A stretch of DNA of 10,346 nucleotides from Cyclostephanos tholiformis (Eukaryota; Bacillariophyta; Thalassiosirophyceae; Thalassiosirales; Thalassiosiraceae), in the NCBI GenBank assembly GCA_036939975.1, contig JALLPB010001302.1, positions 1 to 10,346 on the forward strand, written 5' to 3'. The translations under genes and the position numbers were made by a program. Under the pieces are notes generated by a model. It was not told the origin of the DNA. It was given only the letters and a program-made list of their open reading frames with translations, and searched no databases. Positions 1-8,100 of this stretch are shown one piece after another. Positions within the stretch are counted from its first letter, which is position 1. Each line of letters starts with the position of its first letter.

Positions 1-331
1 AAAAAAAGGGCGTCCCCCTTGTGCCTAGGTTAGTAGGAACTCGTAGGAAGACATATGGCGAATGACGGAAAAAATGGCGGCAAAATTGAAGGTATTAAAG
101 TTCATTCTGGTGCTATATAGTCAACCCCATTCCCAAAATATGCAAATATTTTCGAGGATTTTGCTAGATGGCCTCGTGGTGATTTTTTCTCCAAAAAGAT
201 ATTTTGGGGTTTGGTCAAATTATCTTGATTTACTTTCTCAGCTTGATAGATAGCCTCGCCAACAACTCATAAAAAAGCAGTCTGCAACAAGGAACAACAC
301 AAAACACTCGCATCACCAGCACAAAGATCAA
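1..331. other. Gene-free AT-rich stretch
   Basis: No coding, RNA or repeat feature can be supported here. The one short plus-strand frame (62-253) has no recognisable domain. Confidence 0.5.
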
Positions 332-583
332 AGACCCTCCCGCCGCCGCCTCCACTGCCATCTTCACTGCCGTGCCGCCTCCATCGTCGTGCCGGGAATC
401 GGGCAACCACCTGCTTCCTCCGTGCGCCGTTGCCGTGCCGCCGCTGCTTCCACCGGTTGTTGTTGTTGTCATCGCCGGCTGCCTTTGCCGCTGTCAACCT
501 CCACTGCTGCCGCTGCTGCCGTCATCACCCTCCACTGGCACCGCCGCCGCCGCCACTGCTGCTGCCTCTGCCGCCGTCTACTG
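332..583. repeat. GC-rich CCG/CTG low-complexity island
   Basis: Composition switches sharply from AT-rich flanks to a stretch built of CCG, CTG, GCC and TCC triplets. An irregularly recurring CCTCCACTG core appears near 349, 498 and 528. Open frames exist on both strands (Ala/Pro/Cys/Arg-rich on plus, Gly/Ala-rich on minus), but this is what such triplets produce by chance. It could be the remnant of a low-complexity coding exon; no domain supports that. Confidence 0.6.
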
Positions 584-649
584 ACCAGTGACAATCTAAT
601 CGTTGTTATAGATAGGTGATTAGATAATTATGTTTCTAATCTAGCTTCT

Positions 650-691
650 TTTTCACGTGAAAACTTGTCACTCGAAAATCTTCCACGTGGA
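650..691. promoter_or_regulatory. Two palindromic CACGTG (E-box/G-box) sites
   Basis: TTTTCACGTGAAAA (650-663) is a perfect 14-bp palindrome, and TCCACGTGGA (682-691) is a perfect 10-bp palindrome. Both are centred on CACGTG and lie 30 bp apart centre to centre, close to three helical turns. CACGTG is the classic bHLH/bZIP target. No adjacent gene is visible, so any function is inferred from the sites alone. Confidence 0.35.
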
Positions 692-883
692 GAATTTAAA
701 TTATTCTTCGCCCTTCTAGCTAAAAGTACGCTAGATATTGTATGTAGTTCCTTGGAGTCTAACACCGGTAGCCTACATAGACATTGGCTAATTGACAATG
801 TAGACTATGATCCTGTTATTGGGTAAACTATATCCCTGTTGTGATGGCAATAAATCAAGGGTGTGTTGAATTTGAGCAACAAC

Positions 884-904
884 CTTACATCACTTTGATG
901 TAAG
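884..904. repeat. Perfect 9-bp hairpin
   Basis: CTTACATCA (884-892) and TGATGTAAG (896-904) are exact reverse complements around a 3-base loop. Weaker inverted repeats are nearby, for example ACATTG/CAATGT around 781-802. No poly-T tract or coding neighbour gives the hairpin an evident role. Confidence 0.6.
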
Positions 905-2230
905 AAGGAGGAATACAATTCAGCGGCAAAATATAACCTCTTTTTTTTACCCTCTGCCACAACATGAATTACTTAGCATTTTGAGCAGAGATAATAATGT
1001 GGCGGATGAGTCAACATGATTCCAGAGGATGGCTGATGAAAAAGTTGTTGGTTGGGAAAGGGGGGCAGACAATACTGTCATTTATGTGTCATGGCACTAT
1101 CTCCATGCTACCATGCATTGGCACACAATGCACATGCAACCGGATGGGTTTACTGTGGAGGGGATGTTTTAGTTGAAATTGATTTGGTAGAGAAGCTGGT
1201 GGTTGGAAACACTCCCACAAGGAGTTGGGCATGAGCAATCCTCCTCCTTTGGGCTATGGCACCCCAACAATCTACCTGAGGATGCATATCTACCCGCACT
1301 ATCCCGACATCACATGTGACAATCACTTTTTGGGTGATATTGTGTTGGATTACTTGGGGGGAAGGGGTCTGGGATAATCTAGACTGCCATTTAGATTGAT
1401 TTTTCCCAGAGGGGAATATCTGCACCACAAGATGGTGAATGCCGGAGATGCACAACCAAATTCAGTTGTGACATAGGTGTACACCAAAATGCTGGTGCCA
1501 TTTCAATCAACAAGCAATCTCCCATCTTGGCAAACCTCTGTGTCACCATCAAAGGAAGGAGGAAGACTCCCAACCACTAATATTGGGGAATCGAGCAGAA
1601 CAACAAGGCAGATGGCAGATGTACAACCCACGCCAGCAAACGTATTGAGGGGATGAGAATTTTAGAACAATGACAAAGCTTGGCAAGAGGATGAGGGGTA
1701 GGAGGATGCAGTATTGGAAGGGGAAGAAGGGCAGAGTGTTTAAAAATTCAAAATTGCCAAGTCCTCATCCTGCTATTACCCTTGGCACCTTTGTGGCCCA
1801 TTGGATGCTGACTTTGAGAAGCATATGGATAGTAACATTCCTTAGAAAAACATGGGCAAATGTGCAGTGTGCAAAAGTTGCACAAATTAGAGTGGGCTCT
1901 GCAAGGAGGCTTTGCCTTGGAACCTGAGGAAAGGGGTGTCAAATTGCACTCCACAATGATTCTATTTTCATCCTCGCTAGATGTAACTATATGGATGTAC
2001 TTGGAGGGAAAATTAAAGAATGGAAGGCACCAAATGAATGAACAAAATCCTGCATTACATCCACCTTAACTGATATTATAGGGTCCACCACCTCTTGGAT
2101 GACACGGTGACAGCCAGACCATAAATCGTAAATAGGAGTGAGTACAGTATTTTCATCTGCTGCCATTTTCAGCATTGAAAAAGTTTGTGCATAGAAGTAA
2201 GGTTTGTCCTCTTCATTGTGTTGGAAATCT

Positions 2231-2373
2231 ACCCAAGGGGTACGTACGTAACGTACCCTTACCTAGAGTTCCCAAGATGCAGAGAGCAAGGTCCCATCCG
2301 ATTACCACGATACCGGATTACTACGAGGAAACTTACGTAGTTCCCACGTACGATATTCCTCGTAGCTTAAGGG
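2231..2373. repeat. CpG-rich pocket with nested inverted repeats
   Basis: About 11 CpG sites fall in 2221-2400, against about three in the preceding 480 bp or so. Inside it, GGGTACGT (2238-2245) pairs with ACGTACCC (2251-2258) around a 5-base loop, and CTACGAGGAA (2321-2330) pairs perfectly with TTCCTCGTAG (2356-2365). Short AAGGG copies sit at both edges (2235-2239 and 2369-2373). An 84-codon open frame crosses it (2175-2429, plus strand) but matches nothing I recognise. A small insertion of the MITE type is one reading. Confidence 0.45.
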
Positions 2374-2411
2374 AGAATGCAACTATTGCATCCTCACCAG
2401 TAAGGCACGCC

Positions 2412-2459
2412 ATTGCCATTAATAATTAGAACAACCTTTTGTCTAATCTTAATGGCAAT
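2412..2459. repeat. Two-step hairpin (10 bp + 6 bp stems)
   Basis: ATTGCCATTA (2412-2421) pairs with TAATGGCAAT (2450-2459). Nested within it, ATTAGA (2425-2430) pairs with TCTAAT (2442-2447). Both stems are perfect and separated only by a 3/2-base internal bulge. The apical loop is 11 bases. A further small palindrome, ATTGCAGTGCAAT, lies at 2488-2500. Confidence 0.7.
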
Positions 2460-2758
2460 ACCATTGCTATTTCGTTACTCTCAACACATTGCAGTGCAAT
2501 AAATTGATACCCCCTCACAATCAATCAATAGCATGCATTGGATATTGGGTCTCTACTGAGCCAAAGTGGAGGGGTTTGTATTACACCTTAACAAAGGTCT
2601 GTGCAAATTGGGCTCAGAGGAGACCATCATGGGGCTCTCCTCTACAACATTCTTGGTCCAGATAGAGCCATTTTGCCATCACAACAAATAATATTATAGA
2701 TGCATTCCTGCAAGGTTGTCATTGCTGCAGTCATAAGCCATTGCCGGAGGACGCCATC

Positions 2759-2852
2759 AATGCCTGCGGCTCATAATATAACATTCAACTTAATAGTATA
2801 TGAAGAATGCCTGCGGCTCATAATATAACATTCAACTTAATAGTATATGAAG
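2759..2852. repeat. Perfect tandem duplication, 2 x 47 bp
   Basis: The unit starting AATGCCTGCGGCTCATAATA occupies 2759-2805 and is repeated base for base at 2806-2852. Flanking bases on both sides stop matching. Identity over 47 bp inside otherwise decayed DNA points to a recent event. Neither copy contains a coding signal. Confidence 0.95.
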
Positions 2853-2958
2853 TGGGGGGCAATGAGAGCTCCATATTTAAAACAATATTCTTTTATATTT
2901 TCAACAACAGAGACTTGTTGTAGATCATGTTTGATGATTGAAGCATGCCTCAGCACCT

Positions 2959-2972
2959 GGGGGGGGGGGGGG
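2959..2972. repeat. G14 mononucleotide tract
   Basis: Fourteen consecutive G residues lie in gene-free DNA. A C9 tract is at 4020-4028, and runs of nine to eleven C occur inside chitin synthase exon 1. Long G/C homopolymers therefore look like a general feature of this genome and are likely length-variable. Confidence 0.9.
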
Positions 2973-3371
2973 CAACATAACAGCCATGGGGCCATGACGG
3001 CCACCATGGTCATTTTTTATCTAGCTTCTGCCTAGCATATTGTGCATCAATGCCCACTAACTCCAAAACCAACACCTTACCGAACACTTTCCCACCACCT
3101 CTCTTGGTCAAAAATGTTTATAGATGTGGACGTTTGAAGAAATGACATTTGAAGAAACAACATTTGAGCCATAGTTGCTGCTCATTCATGTTAAGGTTCA
3201 TAGGCCCATGTAAGACATTGGACACCATGGTTGAATTATGCTTTGTGGGGCTCGTATATATACTTCCTGAAACTAACAATATTAATAGCAAATTCCACTG
3301 TAGGATGGAGGAAAACTATTTAAAGCGATGTACATACAGAAGATGTCATATTTTGTAGAACTGGGAGCTGG

Positions 3372-3849
3372 TGGACCTCAGTTCGTCCTCCCTTGACAAA
3401 CATGGGATGTCATGACTGGATACATCCTCTACACTACAACTAGATAAGTGTATGTGGTGCCAAAAAGTGTTGGGTTAGTACCCCCTGGTGCAAGCCCTAT
3501 CCCTAAACCCCTGAGGAAAAAAGTCGATCAGTGTGGGTGGGTGGGTTGCTTAAATCACTACTTCTAACCCTACCTGCAGCATGCAGCCACTTGTCATGGT
3601 CCACCATGATATTGCCAGTGAAATGAGCCCACCCATTCCCCCTGTCATGTATGTGACCTCTCGGTCTGTCCCTCACCACAATCAAGTCTTTGACTGGACC
3701 TCGGTTCATCCTCCCTTGACAAACACATGATGTCATAATTAGATACATCCTGTACACTACAATCAGATGAGTGTCTGTGGTCTCAAAAAGTGTAAGGTTA
3801 GTACCCTCTGGTGCAAGCCCTATGCCCTAAACCTCTGGGGACAAAAGTC
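3372..3849. repeat. Diverged direct repeat pair of about 155 bp
   Basis: Copy 1 (3372-3525) and copy 2 (3695-3849) both run from TGGACCTC to AAAGTC and align over their full length. By eye there are about 22 mismatches and one indel, many of them C/T or G/A transitions. Shared landmarks are CTCCCTTGACAAACA, TAGTACCC and GGTGCAAGCCCTAT. The copies start 323 bp apart in the same orientation, with about 170 bp of unrelated sequence between them. They could be two members of a dispersed or tandem repeat family, or the ends of a small non-autonomous element; no terminal motif was found that decides this. Confidence 0.85.
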
Positions 3850-4184
3850 ACCCACTAACCGTACCAGTCATCCCCAGGGGGTAGTTTGGTACCAAACTCA
3901 CCCAGACATTGAATGGACCCTGATGGATGCCTATATCAAACAGGCATTGGGACTGTCCATCCCCTGCACAAAAAGGCCCTGAAAACAAGAGAAACCTATA
4001 ATGTACCATCATCATATTGCCCCCCCCCATCCATTTTAACCACGTGTCCTATGGACAAAAGCCCATGTCATTCAGAGTGGGTGCACATAATATTGATTGT
4101 TCACGATGGACCACCTATGTGGCAGCCACACAGTTTACGGTGTAATCCAATTTGAGGCATTGGACTGTGATGCTGTGGTATGCC

Positions 4185-5085
4185 CCGCCAGAGACATTAC
4201 AAAATTGAAGTTGTGATTCATGATTTTGTCATCCCTTCTGAGAAGCAATGGAGCTCTTTGAAAATATACTCCTTGAAGGTAGCTCACTTCCATCTTCCCA
4301 TTTTTTGGACCTGCATATCTGTGTATTCTGCTAGGGAGAGTCCATTTGCCCCTCTGCACCGAAGGGAATGCATGTCAAGTCGATCGATTGGAATTCCTCG
4401 TGTGACTGGGTATTGGAGGATTGATGCCGCCAATTTCAAACTTTTACTGATATCTTCCCCACAGACATCCTAATGTGCACTGTTTTGGATAAAGGTCAGC
4501 AGAAAGGTTTTATGATTTGCATTGTGTTCTTCTTGTAGATGAATGACTCGTTACACTGGGGCTCAGACCGGGCATTTGAATTCCTCTCCATTTGCCTCCA
4601 GATGCATACTCACACCCATCCATCTGTTCTTTTGATTGTCAAATTTTAATGTGTCACTGTCAGCTGTAAGGAGGAGGCTCAAGGGGGCATTTTTTGGCAA
4701 ACACATGAGAATGTCTGTGTTATTTTGATTGAAGAATCGAGCATCTTTGAGTTTAAACTGTACCATTTGTTTTGAATTGTTGTGCTTACTTTTGATGGTG
4801 TATTCACCTATGTGGAGGAGATAATAGAGTGCATGAGTGCAAGGTTGCCGATTGCCCGAGAGTGAGGAGTTCCCCTTCTCCATAACCAAGGTCCACCAAT
4901 AGCTCCGAAACATCTGACTCCACAGGGAGCTTGTTCTTTGCCGGGTCAGTCTTGCCATACCCATCTACTAGCACCACCTGTAGAACTGAGAGGTGGTGGG
5001 TCATTCCAACATCATAAAAAACTCTTTTTAAATAAATCACATCCCAGAGAGAGAGTGGGAAATATAACATCATATTATTCACTAA
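4185..5085 (-). pseudogene. Decayed transposon tyrosine recombinase (integrase-like) gene
   Basis: Three minus-strand frames in series resemble one protein. Frame 1 (about 5082-4873) carries LPVESDVSELLVDLGYGEG. A short middle frame (about 4873-4834) carries GNLALM. The third frame (4835-4218) carries ALYYLLHIGEYT, VQFKLKDARFF, LKFDNQKN, then RGIPIDRLDMHSLRCRGAN, MGRWK and FKEYI. HSLR, GRW and the Tyr (codon 4268-4266) match the HxxR, H/W and nucleophilic Tyr boxes of tyrosine recombinases. The third frame is broken by TGA (4565-4563), TAA (4553-4551), TAG (4472-4470) and TGA (4286-4284); at least two frameshifts lie upstream, one in a G run near 4873. The expected box-I Arg is a His (CAC, 4814-4812). 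A last fragment, FNFVMSLAG, is in another frame near 4185-4215. From memory the family resembles Crypton/DIRS-like recombinases abundant in diatoms. It is non-functional, and element ends were not identified. Confidence 0.75.
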
Positions 5086-5086
5086 T

Positions 5087-5092
5087 TTTATT
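5087..5092 (-). terminator. AATAAA polyadenylation signal for chitin synthase
   Basis: The canonical AATAAA hexamer is read on the minus strand 54 bp after the TGA stop. Its position and sequence suit cleavage and polyadenylation within the next 10-30 bp, which would place the transcript end inside the decayed recombinase sequence starting near 5085. Confidence 0.65.
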
Positions 5093-5141
5093 CATAACAT
5101 GAGCTCTGTCTGCTGGATTGATAACATTTCTATGTTATGAA
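5091..5141 (-). repeat. Perfect 10-bp inverted repeat in the 3' UTR
   Basis: TTCATAACAT at 5091-5100 is the exact reverse complement of ATGTTATGAA at 5132-5141. The arms enclose a 31-base loop. On the transcript the stem begins five bases after the stop codon, and its second arm overlaps the last two bases of the AATAAA signal region. The stem is AT-rich and of modest stability. Confidence 0.6.
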
Positions 5142-5146
5142 GAATA

Positions 5147-8100
5147 TCAGGCTCTTCGTCCTCTGCTGACATATGATCGCTCAGCCTGGCTTTCACTGTA
5201 TTCATTGCTGGATTCAGTGTCAATACCACTACCACTGGCACTATCGCTACCACTATCATCATCTCTCTCGATATCACTGTCGTCACCAGTGGTACTGCTG
5301 CTGCTGCTGCTTGTTGTGCTACGATCAAGAAGATCTTTCACTGCACTGGAAATATGCGGGTCATCCTCGTTGTTAAGATTTTCATATCCCCCGCGAGACC
5401 TTTTCTTGTATCCATCATCATCATCATCATCATAATCCTCTTCTTCTTCACCTTGGTTCGTACCACCTGCTCCAGCACTGCCACCAACGGCCCGGGTCTT
5501 ACCCCACGAGAAGTCGTCCATGTTCCAAAAACTATAAGTGGGCAGAATGAGGTAAAAAACTGGAAGGCCTACGGTAAAGTAGATGAAGAACCACCACATG
5601 TACTCCCACCGCGAACGCAAGATGAATACAACTACCTGAACACCCATGATGATGCCATACAGGATGAGGAGGACCATGGATACCGGCAAATCCTCGAACA
5701 TCACCAAGAAGATCAGATACATGGCGTAGACGTAACTGGCGGGCAAAATCATGGTCGCGATCAAATCAATGAATACAACGACCTTCATGGATATGCAGCA
5801 CACGCCGCACATGGTGTCAACCTTAAGCAGCTCGAACATGTTATGCACAGTGGAATTGATCCAGCGACGACGCTGAGAAAGCAAAATTCGGAAGGTGTGC
5901 GGGACGATAGTCCAACAAGTAGCCTCGGGTATAAATGTCAAAGAACGATCGGGGTAGTACTTGAGGAGCAATGTGGTAAGCATGCGGTCTTCGCCGAGGT
6001 GGTACAAGTTCTTCTCGTGAAGGGTTTCGATGTCATTGCGCGAATATTCGTAGAGCACACCATCCCCAGGAAGCAGCGGAGTGCCGTCATCGGCTATCAC
6101 ACGGTACATGGTGAAGCACCCCGGCAGACAAGTGACGCAGCCAAACGCGGCCTCGAAGGCCTTCTTGAGATGATGGGAGTTATAGTATTCAAAGACCTGA
6201 ATCATTGTCACCCATGAGCTGGCCTTATTGTCGACCTTTGTCTCCCCACAAAGCGCGAGCACCTTCTCTTTCTTGTCCATGCCGTACACCATGTGCGTGA
6301 TTGACATTGTATCCACCCGTGTATCGGCATCAATTGCCATAAGGAATCGGACCATGTCCGCCTGCAAATTGAGATCTACCATGGCGCGCTGGATCGCGGA
6401 ATCGAGCTCGGTCAGCTCACGCCCGTAGTGGATGCGATTGAAGTAACCCATGATGACGAGCTGGGAATCGCGCTTGCCGCGATTTCCGGGCTTCGCAGAG
6501 GTCATCGCCTCCTCTGGCAGTCCGCACTTGACGACGGTGATGTATTTCAAGAATTTGTGCCCCTTCTGAAGAATGCCGTGGTACACTCTCGCGCGATTCT
6601 ATGCAGGTAAACACAATCGAATGAGCGACGACAGCAATTAAAGATGTGCAGATAGATTGATGAGTGAACTCACTTTTGTGTGGACAACTCCGATGCAGTT
6701 GTACTCGAACGTGTCGTCCTCGAATTCGTCAATGTCAAATCCAAGTATATTAGCGAGGTGTTCGGGAGTCGACATATCTTCGCCGTTGCCAGTGACTACA
6801 CCGTCCGCCACCATGAAAAGGACTGGGAGGGAACGATATGTCACAACGATGAGGCGGAAGAATCAAAACGCAAAAAAATAGCACACCAACAATGCTACTT
6901 ACCCTTATTTTCGTCCGGGTATGAGGTGTTCAACACGCTCTTGATGGTCTTGCGTAATTCGTTATCGCCCTAGAGTTGGAAGAGTGTTACACGGTTAGAA
7001 GAATACACATATATTTGATTAGTATTGCCTCCGAATGCCATAACGGCCCAGAGTTAAAGCAAAGACGAGACTCACCTCATTATAACATGGGACCATCACC
7101 ATGACAGGACTCATGACATCTTCCTCGGAATAAGTGCGATGACGAGGACATATGAAAACCATCGAGGCGATAAACTGTATCACCATCAATGAGGCGACGA
7201 ACACAAGCATGACATCTGTGGTGTTGTTTGTTGATGTTTGTGATTTTTTTTCGGGTGTATCGAGTTCGTTATTTGAGAATGTAGAAGTGGGCGAAGGGTG
7301 GAAAAGAGAGACCAGTTAGGAGTTAATGGGGCGCGGCCGGCAATGCGTAAAAATGGTATGTCGAAATTTCTCATTTTGTCGTTGTCGTCGTTTGGTCGTT
7401 TAATCATCATCCATCGTACTCACACATCATGATATTGAGGGTGTAGCAGAATGTGTCGAACTGATCGTCGAGCAATCCTGCGTAGAACATTTCTTCCAGG
7501 CAGGCGATGTATTCAGAGGAGCCGAACAACGCCTCGTACAATTCGGTGGCATCAGAACCTAAAGAATTCATGATGACCTTGTTGAGCGTTGGCGTCAGGT
7601 ATGCCGCTGGATTGTTGTCCAAGTTCTTATCCTCTTCGTTGTCCATCGTCGGTTCCTGATTTTCTCTGATCGCCTTGGCGTAGTTGGTAACATCGTACAC
7701 TCGATCATATAAAATGGTAAAGTCTATTCCACTCTCTTTCAAATCGACTGTAGTATGTTTCAATAAACCACGTTCGTAATCGCCTATGAATTTGGACGTG
7801 TTTGTGGTCCCTGCCGCGAAAGTATGGCACGTCACTCCAAGCAGGATGTCTAATTCACTAAAGCTCTGACAGGTCGGATTCGTGAAATTATTCTCGGGAG
7901 TGTATATGTCCAAATTGAATTCCGAGACCTTTTTCATATCCAAACACTTGGAAACAAAAGATAAATGATAATAAAGTACATATAATGGATTGGAAGAAAT
8001 AAAAAAATGAGAAGCAGAAACGAGGCAAATATTTTTTTACCTTCTGGGGCAAATACACTGGTGGCAACCGGGGGAATACCCTGCTTGCGTCCTTCCCAAG

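Larger units (their letters stand above)
584..2230. other. Gene-free, mostly CpG-depleted DNA
   Basis: From about 740 onward CpG is scarce and TG/CA common, with short frames broken by many stops on both strands. Apart from the CACGTG palindromes and the 884-904 hairpin, I see no gene. Around 1850-1960 the plus strand has a Cys-containing segment (CAVCK-like, in shifted frames) that could be a relic of a transposase zinc-binding tail, but it is too degraded to name. Old transposon debris is the likeliest content. Confidence 0.45.
2853..4184. other. Gene-free repeat-like DNA left of the recombinase relic
   Basis: This stretch holds the G14 tract and the ~155 bp direct repeat pair but no supported gene. 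The longest frames, at 3503-3757 (minus) and 3767-3982 (plus), lie over the repeat copies and show no known motif. The part adjoining 4185 may be the trailing end of the element that carried the recombinase, but no terminal repeat was found. Confidence 0.4.

Noticed and set aside
372..619. Ala/Pro/Cys/Arg-rich frames on the plus strand and Gly-rich frames on the minus strand
   Set aside because: They are generated by the CCG/CTG triplet island; multiple frames are open at once and no start context or splice logic favours one.
1150..1573. Minus-strand frames of 101 and 60 residues
   Set aside because: No motif is recognised, no promoter or splice context supports a gene, and the CpG-poor, stop-rich surroundings match old repeat DNA.
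1670..2069. Possible decayed piggyBac-like transposase (Cys-containing segment near 1850-1960, plus strand)
   Set aside because: The similarity is limited to a few Cys spacings across shifted frames, and the upstream DDE-type motifs could not be found, so no family is claimed.
2759..2852. Possible CRISPR-like repeat
   Set aside because: There are only two directly abutting copies with no spacers, in a clearly eukaryotic, intron-bearing context.
3372..3390. GTTCGTCC/GTTCATCC words at the repeat starts as a tRNA or SINE B box
   Set aside because: They only partly resemble a B box, no A box lies at the right distance, and no cloverleaf can be drawn.
5354..6217. 287-residue open frame on the plus strand
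   Set aside because: It lies entirely antisense to exon 6 of the chitin synthase, has no recognisable domain, and its codons mirror the conserved GT2 motifs on the other strand.
7216..7423. Small extra exon inside intron 2
   Set aside because: Open frames there are short, no pair of splice sites keeps the frame convincingly, and the direct join already gives the expected family sequence.
7929..7946. Alternative intron 1 acceptor 18 bp downstream
   Set aside because: It is also in frame, but it follows the first AG and comes after an A-rich rather than a pyrimidine-rich stretch. It remains possible as a minor isoform.
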